This document shows, piece after piece, positions 49,016-56,344 of a stretch of DNA of 64,000 bases. The notes below the pieces were generated by a model. That model saw only the letters and a program-made list of their open reading frames with translations, was not told the DNA's origin and did not search any database. Positions within the stretch are counted from its first letter, which is position 1. Every line of letters begins with the position of its first letter. Location of the stretch: the NCBI GenBank assembly GCA_900317055.1, contig ONFF01000009.1, forward strand, positions 62,001 to 126,000. The letters are read 5' to 3'. The translations under genes were made by a program, and so were the position numbers. Source of the DNA: an uncultured Bacteroidales bacterium. GTDB taxonomy: Bacteria; Bacteroidota; Bacteroidia; Bacteroidales; F082.

Positions 49016-50803
49016 ATGCGAAAAGTTGTAACCAATGCGGATTTGAAAAAGGCTTTCGGCATGAAAGGCTTCTTCGGCACTTGTGTGGCGGGGGTTGCCT
49101 ACGGTTTTCTCCGTTTGGGCAAAATCAACCGATTGTTCGATGGAGCCGCTGATTATCAAGGCCGTGAGTTTGCCGATCATTTGCTTGAAAACATGGGCAT
49201 CACCATCGATGTCAGCCCCGAACAATTGGAGAGCATTCCCAAAGAGGGCGGTTTTGTGATGGTCAGCAACCATCCTTTCGGTGGCATCGAAGGCGTGATG
49301 TTGTTGAGTGCCATTGCCAAGGTGCGTCCCGACTTCAAGTTGATGGCCAATTTCATCCTGTCGCATATCCCGAACCTCAAGGAGTGTTTCTTCTCGGTGA
49401 ATCCTTTCGAGAAAAACCCTGAATGGAAGAGCAGTGTGGGCGGTATCAAGGGTGCTATGATGCACATTGCCGCAGGCAATGGCTTGGGTGTGTTTCCTGC
49501 GGGTGAGGTGTCGCGTTACCATGGTCACGACTTCCCGGAAGACTTGCCGTGGAGCACTTCCATTGCCCGAATCATCAAGAATGCCAATGTTCCGGTGATA
49601 CCTGCGTATTGGGACGGCCGTAACTCGAAATTGTTCTATTTTGAAGATAGGATTCACAGCATGTTGGGCACATCGCGCCTGACCAAAGAATTAATCAACA
49701 AACACGATACTTGCTTCAACTTGCAGATTGGCAAACCGATTCTGCCCGCCGAAATAGCCACTTACGAGAAACCTGCCGAGCTGGCGGCCTATCTGCGTAG
49801 CCGTTCATACGCCCTCGAAGCCAATATTCCCCCAAAGCCAGTGGAGAAGAAGACCGTGAAACAAGCTGAGATTGATGACCCAAGCGAGTTGTCGCTCATG
49901 TTAGCTGAATTGGAGGCTATCCGCGAAAAGTCTTTCCTTTTCTCTGCTTCCGATTTCGAGTGCTATTTGGCAGATTATGAAGATATTCCGAATCTTATCC
50001 ACGAAATCGCGCGTTTGCGCGAGGAGACTTTCCGCGCCATCGGTGAGGGTACAGGCAAGAACCTCGACCAAGACGAGTTTGACTCGCATTTCAAGCATTT
50101 GATCCTTTGGGATAAGGCGAAACAAAAGATTGTGGGTTGCTATCGTCTTGGCATCGGTAGTGAGATTGTCCCGAAGTATGGTATCAAGGGCTTCTATGTC
50201 AGCACATTGGTCAATTTCAGCGAGTCTTTCATTCCGTATTTGGAGCATACCATCGAGTTGGGTCGTTCTTTTGTTGCGCTCGACTATCAGAAAGAGGTGC
50301 TGCCGTTGGTGCTGTTGCTACGCGGCCTTTCGGATGTGGTGGTGCGTTACCCCAACATTGAGCATTTCATCGGTCCGGTGAGCATCAGCAGTTGGTATCC
50401 TAAGTTCTACCAAAGCATGATTGTGAAGTATGTCACGGAGAAGCATCCTGTGAGCGACGACCTCGCCCACATGGCCACGCCGATGACACCTTTCCGCGAA
50501 GATTTCCTGAAAGTGGATGCTGATGTGCTGATGAAGTGCAACATGGAAAGCATCGACAAGTTCGACAAGTTCATGTTTCGCTTGAGCAATGGTCAATACC
50601 GTCTGCCTACACTGTTCAAGAAATACCTGAAACTGAACGCCAAGTTCCTCTGTTTCAATGTCGATCCTGATTTCAACGACACCCTCGACTCGCTCCTTTT
50701 CCTCACCTTCACAGATTTCCCTGAGGATGAAGTGATGCCGCTCTTCCGCGACAGCAATGATGAAGAGAAGGAAAATGTCAGGAAGCGTTTCGGATATATT
50801 TGA
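49016..50803 (+). CDS. Bifunctional acyltransferase (OlsF/GlsF-like aminolipid synthesis)
   Basis: A 595-residue two-domain enzyme. The N-terminal lysophospholipid-type O-acyltransferase has the NHPFGGIEG block (His86) and FPAGEVSRY. The C-terminal part (about 300-560) is a GNAT-like N-acyltransferase of the PF13444/OlsB type (LWDKAKQKIVGCYRLGIG, EIVPKYGIKGFYVSTL, ELGRSFV). A fusion in this order is known for OlsF, which makes ornithine lipids in Flavobacterium; in Bacteroides separate GlsA/GlsB make glycine lipids. This protein probably makes acylated amino acid lipids for the outer membrane. The amino acid is not shown. Confidence 0.85.
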   Translation: MRKVVTNADLKKAFGMKGFFGTCVAGVAYGFLRLGKINRLFDGAADYQGREFADHLLENMGITIDVSPEQLESIPKEGGFVMVSNHPFGGIEGVMLLSAIAKVRPDFKLMANFILSHIPNLKECFFSVNPFEKNPEWKSSVGGIKGAMMHIAAGNGLGVFPAGEVSRYHGHDFPEDLPWSTSIARIIKNANVPVIPAYWDGRNSKLFYFEDRIHSMLGTSRLTKELINKHDTCFNLQIGKPILPAEIATYEKPAELAAYLRSRSYALEANIPPKPVEKKTVKQAEIDDPSELSLMLAELEAIREKSFLFSASDFECYLADYEDIPNLIHEIARLREETFRAIGEGTGKNLDQDEFDSHFKHLILWDKAKQKIVGCYRLGIGSEIVPKYGIKGFYVSTLVNFSESFIPYLEHTIELGRSFVALDYQKEVLPLVLLLRGLSDVVVRYPNIEHFIGPVSISSWYPKFYQSMIVKYVTEKHPVSDDLAHMATPMTPFREDFLKVDADVLMKCNMESIDKFDKFMFRLSNGQYRLPTLFKKYLKLNAKFLCFNVDPDFNDTLDSLLFLTFTDFPEDEVMPLFRDSNDEEKENVRKRFGYI

Positions 50804-50865
50804 CTATGACATATGACAATGACTATGACCGCTTTTACACTTAGTAGAAGCGGTCATTGTCATTG

Positions 50866-51423
50866 TTACTGGTCATCGTCTTCCTCGATGGTTTGGGCGA
50901 AGAAACTGAAGTTCACCTTGCCGTAATGCCGCTGTTCCATGAAATGAGGATGCTCCTCAAAATTTTGGTATTTATCATGCTCTAGAACAAACATGCCGCC
51001 TTCACGCAACAGGTTGTTGTCGAATATGAGTTGCACCAAAGTGTCGTAGTGTTCACAGTCGTAAGGCGGGTCGGCGAAGATGAGGTCGTATTGCATCTTG
51101 TGCTTTTCGAGGAAGCGGAACACATCGGAGCGGACTACGAGCAACTCTTTCATGCTGAGTTTATTGGCCGTTTCGCGAATGAACTTCACGCAGCCGAAGT
51201 CCTGGTCGACGGAAACCACTTTTGGGCAACCTCTTGAGACCAATTCGTAAGAGATGTTGCCCGTGCCGGCAAACAAATCCATGGCTTCGGTTTCCTCAAA
51301 ATCGAAGTGGTTTTCGATGATGTTGAACAAGCTTTCCTTGGCCATGTCGGTGGTGGGGCGAACTGGCAGGTTGGTTGGGGCAGTGATTTGCCGCCGTTGG
51401 TATCTTCCTCTTATGATTCTCAT
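50866..51423 (-). CDS. rsmD: 16S rRNA (guanine966-N2)-methyltransferase RsmD
   Basis: A 185-residue SAM-dependent enzyme. MRIIRGRYQRRQI and RPTTDMAKESLFNII open the family. DLFAGTGNISYELVSRG near residue 50 binds SAM and FADPPYDCEHYD near 117 holds the target guanine. Overlaps the DUF3822 gene by four bases (ATGA). Confidence 0.92.
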   Translation of the reverse strand: MRIIRGRYQRRQITAPTNLPVRPTTDMAKESLFNIIENHFDFEETEAMDLFAGTGNISYELVSRGCPKVVSVDQDFGCVKFIRETANKLSMKELLVVRSDVFRFLEKHKMQYDLIFADPPYDCEHYDTLVQLIFDNNLLREGGMFVLEHDKYQNFEEHPHFMEQRHYGKVNFSFFAQTIEEDDDQ

Positions 51424-52271
51424 CTTAGTGCTTGATAAAGAATGAAATAGTACTGGAATGGCACTTTGTCCGCTGACTTGCTCATTTGCAATGCATGTGG
51501 GTCATCCACAAAGTGGAGGTCTTTCACATAACGCCCGCAAAGGTCGATGATGTCCGAGGCGGGACGGATGAGGCCTGCGAAACATACTGGAGTATCTTGT
51601 CCCGATACACCATTTTGTTCCATGGCAAAAAGCAGGAAATAAGCGAAATCTTCTTTTGTGATGAACTTGAAATTGTTGAAGAACAAAAGTTTACCATCTT
51701 TCTTGATGAGCATGTCGAAGTCGCGGTTGCGGACATTGGCGAAAACGCCGTTGGCCTCCTTATTTTGCATTATGCTGTTGATGAACACACTGCTTGAATG
51801 GACGCTACTGGCATTAACCCATTTGGCCAACACCTTGTCTTGCAGGGCTTTCGAAAAGGCGAAGACATTGTAGCATTGTGCAGACTCCAATTGTTCTGAA
51901 ACGATGGCGTATCCTTCTGGGATTTGAAAACCAAAGTCAAGGTATTTGGCTTGATCTGCCTCGTTGAACAAAGGCTTGGGAACGAGGGTACAGTAACGAT
52001 TGTCTGTGATGCTAATAACCGATTGGAAGGTCTTGTTGTTCAACCCTTTCGATTCCAAAGCGCGTTCCAAGGTGCGGAAAAGGTCGTCGCTGTCGGCAAG
52101 CAAGTCCGACTGGTAGCATTCCAAGGCGACTAACTTTTGTGTGGCGGTGTCGAGAAGGGCAAAAGAAAGACCACCCAATGAACATTGGATGGCCATTCTG
52201 TATTGCGATGACTTCTCGGCATCAAACTCCTCGTTGTATTGGGAGATATAAGGATTCAACGATGCCGTCAT
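51420..52271 (-). CDS. DUF3822 family protein
   Basis: A 283-residue protein with an actin-like/RNaseH-type fold pattern (LSFALLDTATQKLVALECYQ at the start). I know DUF3822 proteins from Bacteroidota, where they lie directly upstream of rsmD, as here with a four-base overlap. Function unknown. In the middle of a three-gene operon (52929 to 50866). Confidence 0.8.
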   Translation of the reverse strand: MTASLNPYISQYNEEFDAEKSSQYRMAIQCSLGGLSFALLDTATQKLVALECYQSDLLADSDDLFRTLERALESKGLNNKTFQSVISITDNRYCTLVPKPLFNEADQAKYLDFGFQIPEGYAIVSEQLESAQCYNVFAFSKALQDKVLAKWVNASSVHSSSVFINSIMQNKEANGVFANVRNRDFDMLIKKDGKLLFFNNFKFITKEDFAYFLLFAMEQNGVSGQDTPVCFAGLIRPASDIIDLCGRYVKDLHFVDDPHALQMSKSADKVPFQYYFILYQALR

Positions 52272-52284
52272 TCATCCTAAACAT

Positions 52285-52929
52285 TTAGAGTTTCTCCCAG
52301 TTACCCTCGGTGGAAGCTTCTTCCATGGAGCCGACTTTCAGACCGGCATAACGCTGGATGCTTTCCTTTTCAGCCTTAAGGTTGTCAACACGCTGTTTCC
52401 ATTCCTTTTCGCTGAAATTGTCGCCAGGAGTGCCCAGATAGACTTCATAAGGTGTGCGGGCTTCAAAGATCGGGACTTTGATACCGCTGCTTTCCTTAGT
52501 GCCAGCTTCAAGTTCGAAATACTTTTGCGGTTGGCTGAAAGGTACCACCTTTATGTCGTTGATATTGAAATTGGCACGACCAGTTTTGAGGGAGTCCATT
52601 ACTTTTACGAATCCAATGGTGTCGTAATCAGTATAATAAGTGGAGTCTTCCATGTTTTGCTTTGAAATCATTTGCACCACAGGAATCTCTGCGGTTTGGC
52701 AGAATTTAATCAGGGTGTCGAAATTATCCGTGTACTTGTTGTTGGCGTTTTTGTAAAGCACCTCGGCGTTACGGATGTCGATAAGGCGCTCAATCACTTG
52801 GACTTCACGGGCTTTCTGCTCGGTATTGAACTTGATAGGAGCTTGAATGCTCTTCACGACTTGCCATGCTAAAAGTACGATGATGGCAAACAGAACGATG
52901 TTGATGACGATGGATAATCCTTTTTTCAT
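52285..52929 (-). CDS. Membrane-anchored protein of unknown function
   Basis: A 214-residue protein with an N-terminal membrane anchor (MKKGLSIVINIVLFAIIVLL). Helical and charged regions follow (VIERLIDIRNAEVLYKNANN), with VPIFEARTPYEVYLG near 150. It resembles a family widely present in Bacteroidota but unnamed to my knowledge. First gene of the operon with DUF3822 and rsmD (13-bp gap). Confidence 0.75.
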   Translation of the reverse strand: MKKGLSIVINIVLFAIIVLLAWQVVKSIQAPIKFNTEQKAREVQVIERLIDIRNAEVLYKNANNKYTDNFDTLIKFCQTAEIPVVQMISKQNMEDSTYYTDYDTIGFVKVMDSLKTGRANFNINDIKVVPFSQPQKYFELEAGTKESSGIKVPIFEARTPYEVYLGTPGDNFSEKEWKQRVDNLKAEKESIQRYAGLKVGSMEEASTEGNWEKL

Positions 52930-53023
52930 TGTAGTATGATTTTCTAATTATTTTCTACTAGGTCTGATTGGCGGCAAAGTTAGGATTTTTTCTGTTATGT
53001 AGGACAAAAAATTTCGCTTGAAA

Positions 53024-53425
53024 TTAAAAATGGATTTTGTGGAAATTTAAATATTTGTCGTCCAAATATTTACGGATTTTATCGGCGAGGACGATAAAGA
53101 CTTGGAGCTCGTTTTTTTCCAACCATAAGGTAGCGTCATCGTCTCTGTTGATGGCTTTTGCAAAGGCCAGATTGACCTCAAAATGGTTTTTGATGAGCCA
53201 TTCTTCAGCTTTTGGCTCCTTGTCGATGACGCTGTCGATGGCGGCTAGGTGTGGGAAACCGTGCTCCATCAGCCAGTCCTTGGCCTTGGTGTCGCCTTGA
53301 ATGGTGTGGCTCAAGGCACCTAGTTCGGGATAGCCGTTACGCATCAGCCATTCGAAGAACTCGTCGCCCTCTGGCTCAAAGGTACAGCCGAACGCCATCA
53401 GTATTTTTACGGGGTAGTGGGTCAT
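53024..53425 (-). CDS. Protein of four 25-residue WL repeats
   Basis: A 133-residue cytosolic protein. Residues about 23-120 are four consecutive units of exactly 25 residues (FFEWLMRNGYPELGALSHTI, AKDWLMEHGFPHLAAIDSVI, AEEWLIKNHFEVNLAFAKAI, ATLWLEKNELQVFIVLADKI), each with a WL near the start, a G/H/N and a hydrophobic pair. This is a helical hairpin repeat like those of the ankyrin or Sel1 class, but of a type that I cannot name. It lies 2 bp after the toxin gene and is the third gene of that operon. Confidence 0.7.
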   Translation of the reverse strand: MTHYPVKILMAFGCTFEPEGDEFFEWLMRNGYPELGALSHTIQGDTKAKDWLMEHGFPHLAAIDSVIDKEPKAEEWLIKNHFEVNLAFAKAINRDDDATLWLEKNELQVFIVLADKIRKYLDDKYLNFHKIHF

Positions 53426-53427
53426 AG

Positions 53428-53742
53428 TTATTCTTTAATGAGTTTTGAGGCCAAAATCTTGTCAATGATGACTTTATCTCTATAAGTATGAAAGAAAATG
53501 CTCCATTTTTTGTTATGGGTCACAAGCACTTTTTCTCTTTTGCTTTTGCTGTATTTCTTGGCAATTTTCCACTCGGTAACCTTTATGCTATCCGCAAGAA
53601 AAGTCAATGAGAGCATTTCCGCATAAAGTTCAGCCGCGTAACGCTCGGCGTGTTCGCGGCTGTTTTTTTCGACAATGAAATCCTTAATCTGCTCAATGTC
53701 TTTCTTTACTACATTACGAATCTGGATTTCATACCTTTTCAT
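53428..53742 (-). CDS. RelE/ParE-family toxin
   Basis: A 104-residue protein: MKRYEIQIRNVVKKDIEQIK is the typical ParE/RelE start. The middle has SREHAERYAAELYAEMLSL and the end KKWSIFFHTYRDKVIIDKIL (beta-sheet core with Arg/Tyr near the active surface). Members inhibit gyrase or cleave mRNA at the ribosome. The target is not decidable. Its first codons overlap the antitoxin gene by 14 bases. Confidence 0.82.
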   Translation of the reverse strand: MKRYEIQIRNVVKKDIEQIKDFIVEKNSREHAERYAAELYAEMLSLTFLADSIKVTEWKIAKKYSKSKREKVLVTHNKKWSIFFHTYRDKVIIDKILASKLIKE

Positions 53743-53887
53743 AATGCTCCCTTATTTTCTCATTCAACAGGTCTTGAAATTCCTCAAATGAGAAACATCC
53801 TTTCAAGGTTTTGGGGTAAGCTTTTTTCTTTTGGCGAGAAGAAGTGGTTGAGTTGGTTTGCCTTATAGTTGTCGTTGTGGTTTGCAT
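53729..53887 (-). CDS. Small antitoxin-like protein
   Basis: A 52-residue protein if it starts at ATG 53887; a longer frame to 53971 runs through the promoter (TACTTTTG, minus strand, 53909-53916), so I reject it. The N-terminal half is a disordered Thr/Gln/Ser-rich stretch (MQTTTTTIRQTNSTTSSRQK). The C-terminal half is a helix (TLKGCFSFEEFQDLLNEKIR) that could dock on the toxin. No DNA-binding motif is clear. Confidence 0.65.
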   Translation of the reverse strand: MQTTTTTIRQTNSTTSSRQKKKAYPKTLKGCFSFEEFQDLLNEKIREHYEKV

Positions 53888-53908
53888 ACAATGGGTACTT
53901 TTAAAGTG

Positions 53909-53916
53909 CAAAAGTA
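53909..53916 (-). promoter_or_regulatory. -7 element of the toxin-antitoxin-like operon
   Basis: TACTTTTG on the minus strand, 21 bp before ATG 53887. Divergent from TACCTTTG at 53959-53966 for the AMP nucleosidase gene. Confidence 0.6.
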
Positions 53917-53958
53917 GAACTTTTTTGATTGCTTGCCAAGATTTCATGCTTTTTTTCC

Positions 53959-53966
53959 TACCTTTG
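53959..53966 (+). promoter_or_regulatory. -7 element ahead of the AMP nucleosidase gene
   Basis: TACCTTTG fits TAnnTTTG, 20 bp before ATG 53986. Confidence 0.6.
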
Positions 53967-53985
53967 CACAAATAATTAGAAGCAA

Positions 53986-54756
53986 ATGAAAACCAAGCAA
54001 GAAATAGTTGAAAACTGGCTACCGCGCTATACAGGTTTGCCGCTGGAGAAGTTTGGAAAGTATATCCTGCTGACCAATTTTCAGAATTATGTGGATCGCT
54101 TTGCCGAATGGCAAGGTGTTGAAGTCGTTGGGCGCGACCGTTCCATGCCCTGTGCTACCGATGGCGAAATCACCATCATCAACTTCAGCATGGGCAGTGC
54201 CAATGCCGCTACCATCATGGACCTGCTGAGTGCCATTCAACCCAAAGCGGTGTTGTTTCTTGGCAAATGTGGTGGCATCAAGAAAATCAACAAGGTCGGC
54301 GACCTGATTCTTCCTATTGCTGCCATCCGTGGTGAAGGTACCTCGAATGACTATTTCCCGCCTGAAGTGCCTGCACTACCGGCATTTAGCCTCGAAAAAG
54401 CCATATCCACCACCATTCGTGACTATGGTCGTGACTATTGGACGGGAACGGTCTACACCACCAACCGCCGTGTTTGGGAACATGATGACGAGTTCAAGGA
54501 CTATCTCCGCAAGATTCGCTGCATGGCTGTTGATATGGAAACCGCCACCATTTTCACAGTCGGCTTCCACAACGAAATCCCGACAGGAGCCTTGCTGCTC
54601 GTGTCCGACAACCCCATGGTGCCCGAGGGTGTTAAGACCGAGGAAAGCGACAAGGTGGTCAGCAAGAACTACGTCGGCGAGCACCTGCGCATTGGCATAG
54701 ATTCGTTAAGGCAACTGATTAATAACGGTATTACCGTCAAGCACTTGAAGTTCTGA
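53986..54756 (+). CDS. amn: AMP nucleosidase (short form)
   Basis: A 256-residue nucleoside phosphorylase-fold enzyme that splits AMP to adenine and ribose-5-phosphate. NFSMGSANAATIMDLL, then LFLGKCGGIKKIN near 90, and CMAVDMETATIFTVGFHN near 178 (catalytic Glu of the fold) are characteristic. It is the catalytic domain only; E. coli Amn (484 residues) has an additional N-terminal domain. Its stop overlaps the ATG of holA (TGATG). Confidence 0.9.
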   Translation: MKTKQEIVENWLPRYTGLPLEKFGKYILLTNFQNYVDRFAEWQGVEVVGRDRSMPCATDGEITIINFSMGSANAATIMDLLSAIQPKAVLFLGKCGGIKKINKVGDLILPIAAIRGEGTSNDYFPPEVPALPAFSLEKAISTTIRDYGRDYWTGTVYTTNRRVWEHDDEFKDYLRKIRCMAVDMETATIFTVGFHNEIPTGALLLVSDNPMVPEGVKTEESDKVVSKNYVGEHLRIGIDSLRQLINNGITVKHLKF

Positions 54757-55757
54757 TGACTTACGACCAGATTCTTTCCGACATTCATAAGAAAAACTTC
54801 GCGCCCATCTATTTCTTGACGGGTGAGGAACCGTATTTCATCGACATGATTTCGGACACCATCGAGAACGAGGCCTTGGATGAGGCTGACCGCGCCTTTA
54901 ACCAAATCGTGCTCTATGGCCGTGATGTGGATGTGGAGACCATCGCTAATCATGCCCGCAGCTTCCCGATGATGGGTGAGCGCATGGTGGTCATCGTCAA
55001 GGAAGCGCAGGATGTGAAAGATTTGGAGAAATTTGAAGCTTATCTTGATACCATTCCCGAGACCACGCTTCTTGTTTTTGCATACAAGTACAAGAAGTTC
55101 GACAAGCGCAAGGCCTTGGCCAAGAAGATTGACAAGAAGGGTATTTGGTTTGAGTCGAAGAAGTTGTACGACAGCAACATCCCTGGCTGGATTCAGAACT
55201 ACTTGAAGGCCGATGGCTACAGCATCACGCCGAAAGCTACGCAAATGTTGGCCGATTTTCTTGGCACCGACCTCCACAAAATCGCCAACGAACTGAAAAA
55301 ACTTACCATCGCGCTGCCCAAAAACAAAAGCATCGATGACGCTGATGTGGAGCGCAACATTGGCATCTCGAAGGATTACAATGTATTTGAATTGCAGAAC
55401 GCCATCGGAAGCCGCGATGTGCTGAAAGCCAACCGCATCGTGAACTATTTCGGTGATAATGGCAAGGACAATCCTCTGTTGGTCACGGCGATAACGCTTT
55501 ATGGCTATTTCACCAAAATCCTGAAATTGCATTTTGCTGCCGACAAGTCGCAGGGCGCTTTGGCAAGTATGTTGGGCGTCAATCCTTATTTCGTCAAGGA
55601 TTACCAGTTGGCTGCCCGCAACTATCCACCTGGCGCCTGCATCCGCTGTATCTCCATCCTTCGCGAGTTCGACATGAAGTCGAAGGGCTACGAGAGCGGC
55701 GAGGTGAGCGAGAAGGACTTGTATAGAGAGATGATTTTTAAACTAATGCATTGTTGA
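54756..55757 (+). CDS. holA: DNA polymerase III subunit delta
   Basis: A 333-residue clamp-loader subunit. IYFLTGEEPYFIDMISDTIE near the start is the degenerate ATP-site region (no functional Walker motif, as expected for delta). YSITPKATQMLADFLGTDLH and KIANELKKLTIAL are family landmarks. It opens the sliding clamp during replication. Directly follows amn with a one-base overlap. Confidence 0.9.
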   Translation: MTYDQILSDIHKKNFAPIYFLTGEEPYFIDMISDTIENEALDEADRAFNQIVLYGRDVDVETIANHARSFPMMGERMVVIVKEAQDVKDLEKFEAYLDTIPETTLLVFAYKYKKFDKRKALAKKIDKKGIWFESKKLYDSNIPGWIQNYLKADGYSITPKATQMLADFLGTDLHKIANELKKLTIALPKNKSIDDADVERNIGISKDYNVFELQNAIGSRDVLKANRIVNYFGDNGKDNPLLVTAITLYGYFTKILKLHFAADKSQGALASMLGVNPYFVKDYQLAARNYPPGACIRCISILREFDMKSKGYESGEVSEKDLYREMIFKLMHC

Positions 55758-55790
55758 ATCGGCCCTTCGACGGGCTCAGGGACCTTGACT
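55758..55790. repeat. REP-like element between holA and dtd
   Basis: GGCCCTTCGACGGGCTCAGG then GACCTTGACT begins directly after the holA stop codon. Same as the left half of the copy at 34561. Confidence 0.65.
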
Positions 55791-55791
55791 T

Positions 55792-56244
55792 ATGAGAATT
55801 GTAGCACAACGAGTAACTCACGCATCCGTCACGATTGACGGTAAAGTGAAATCGGAAATCGGTTTGGGAATGTTGATTTTGCTTGGCATCGAGGAGGCCG
55901 ACAACGAAGAAGATGTGGATTGGCTTTGCCAAAAGCTTACGAAACTCCGCATTTTCAGCGATGAAAACGATGCTATGAACTTGGACATCAACCAGGTAGG
56001 AGGTTCGTTCCTAGTGGTGAGCCAGTTCACACTCCATGCCTTGACCAAAAAAGGCAACCGTCCGAGTTTCATCCGTGCCGCCCGCCCCGAAGTGGCTATT
56101 CCTCTTTATGAACAGTTCCTGAAACGCCTCGCTGAAATCTCAGGTCGCGAAGTACAAAGCGGTGAATTTGGTGCCATGATGGCCGTAGAGCTGCTTAACG
56201 ATGGACCGGTGACCATTTTGATGGACTCGAAGTGGAAAGAGTGA
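55792..56244 (+). CDS. dtd: D-aminoacyl-tRNA deacylase
   Basis: A 150-residue enzyme that removes D-amino acids from mischarged tRNA. MRIVAQRVTHASVTIDGKV is the family start. SQFTLHALTKKGNRPSF near residue 77 and LLNDGPVTILMDS near 135 (Gly-cisPro region) are hallmarks. Confidence 0.94.
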   Translation: MRIVAQRVTHASVTIDGKVKSEIGLGMLILLGIEEADNEEDVDWLCQKLTKLRIFSDENDAMNLDINQVGGSFLVVSQFTLHALTKKGNRPSFIRAARPEVAIPLYEQFLKRLAEISGREVQSGEFGAMMAVELLNDGPVTILMDSKWKE

Positions 56245-56344
56245 TTTTTTTCACGCAGAAAACGCAGAATTCACAGAACCTGTCGGACATATTCTTGTCG
56301 TCGCTTCGCGCTTCACACAATTCAGCGGATTCTGCGTGCGAATA

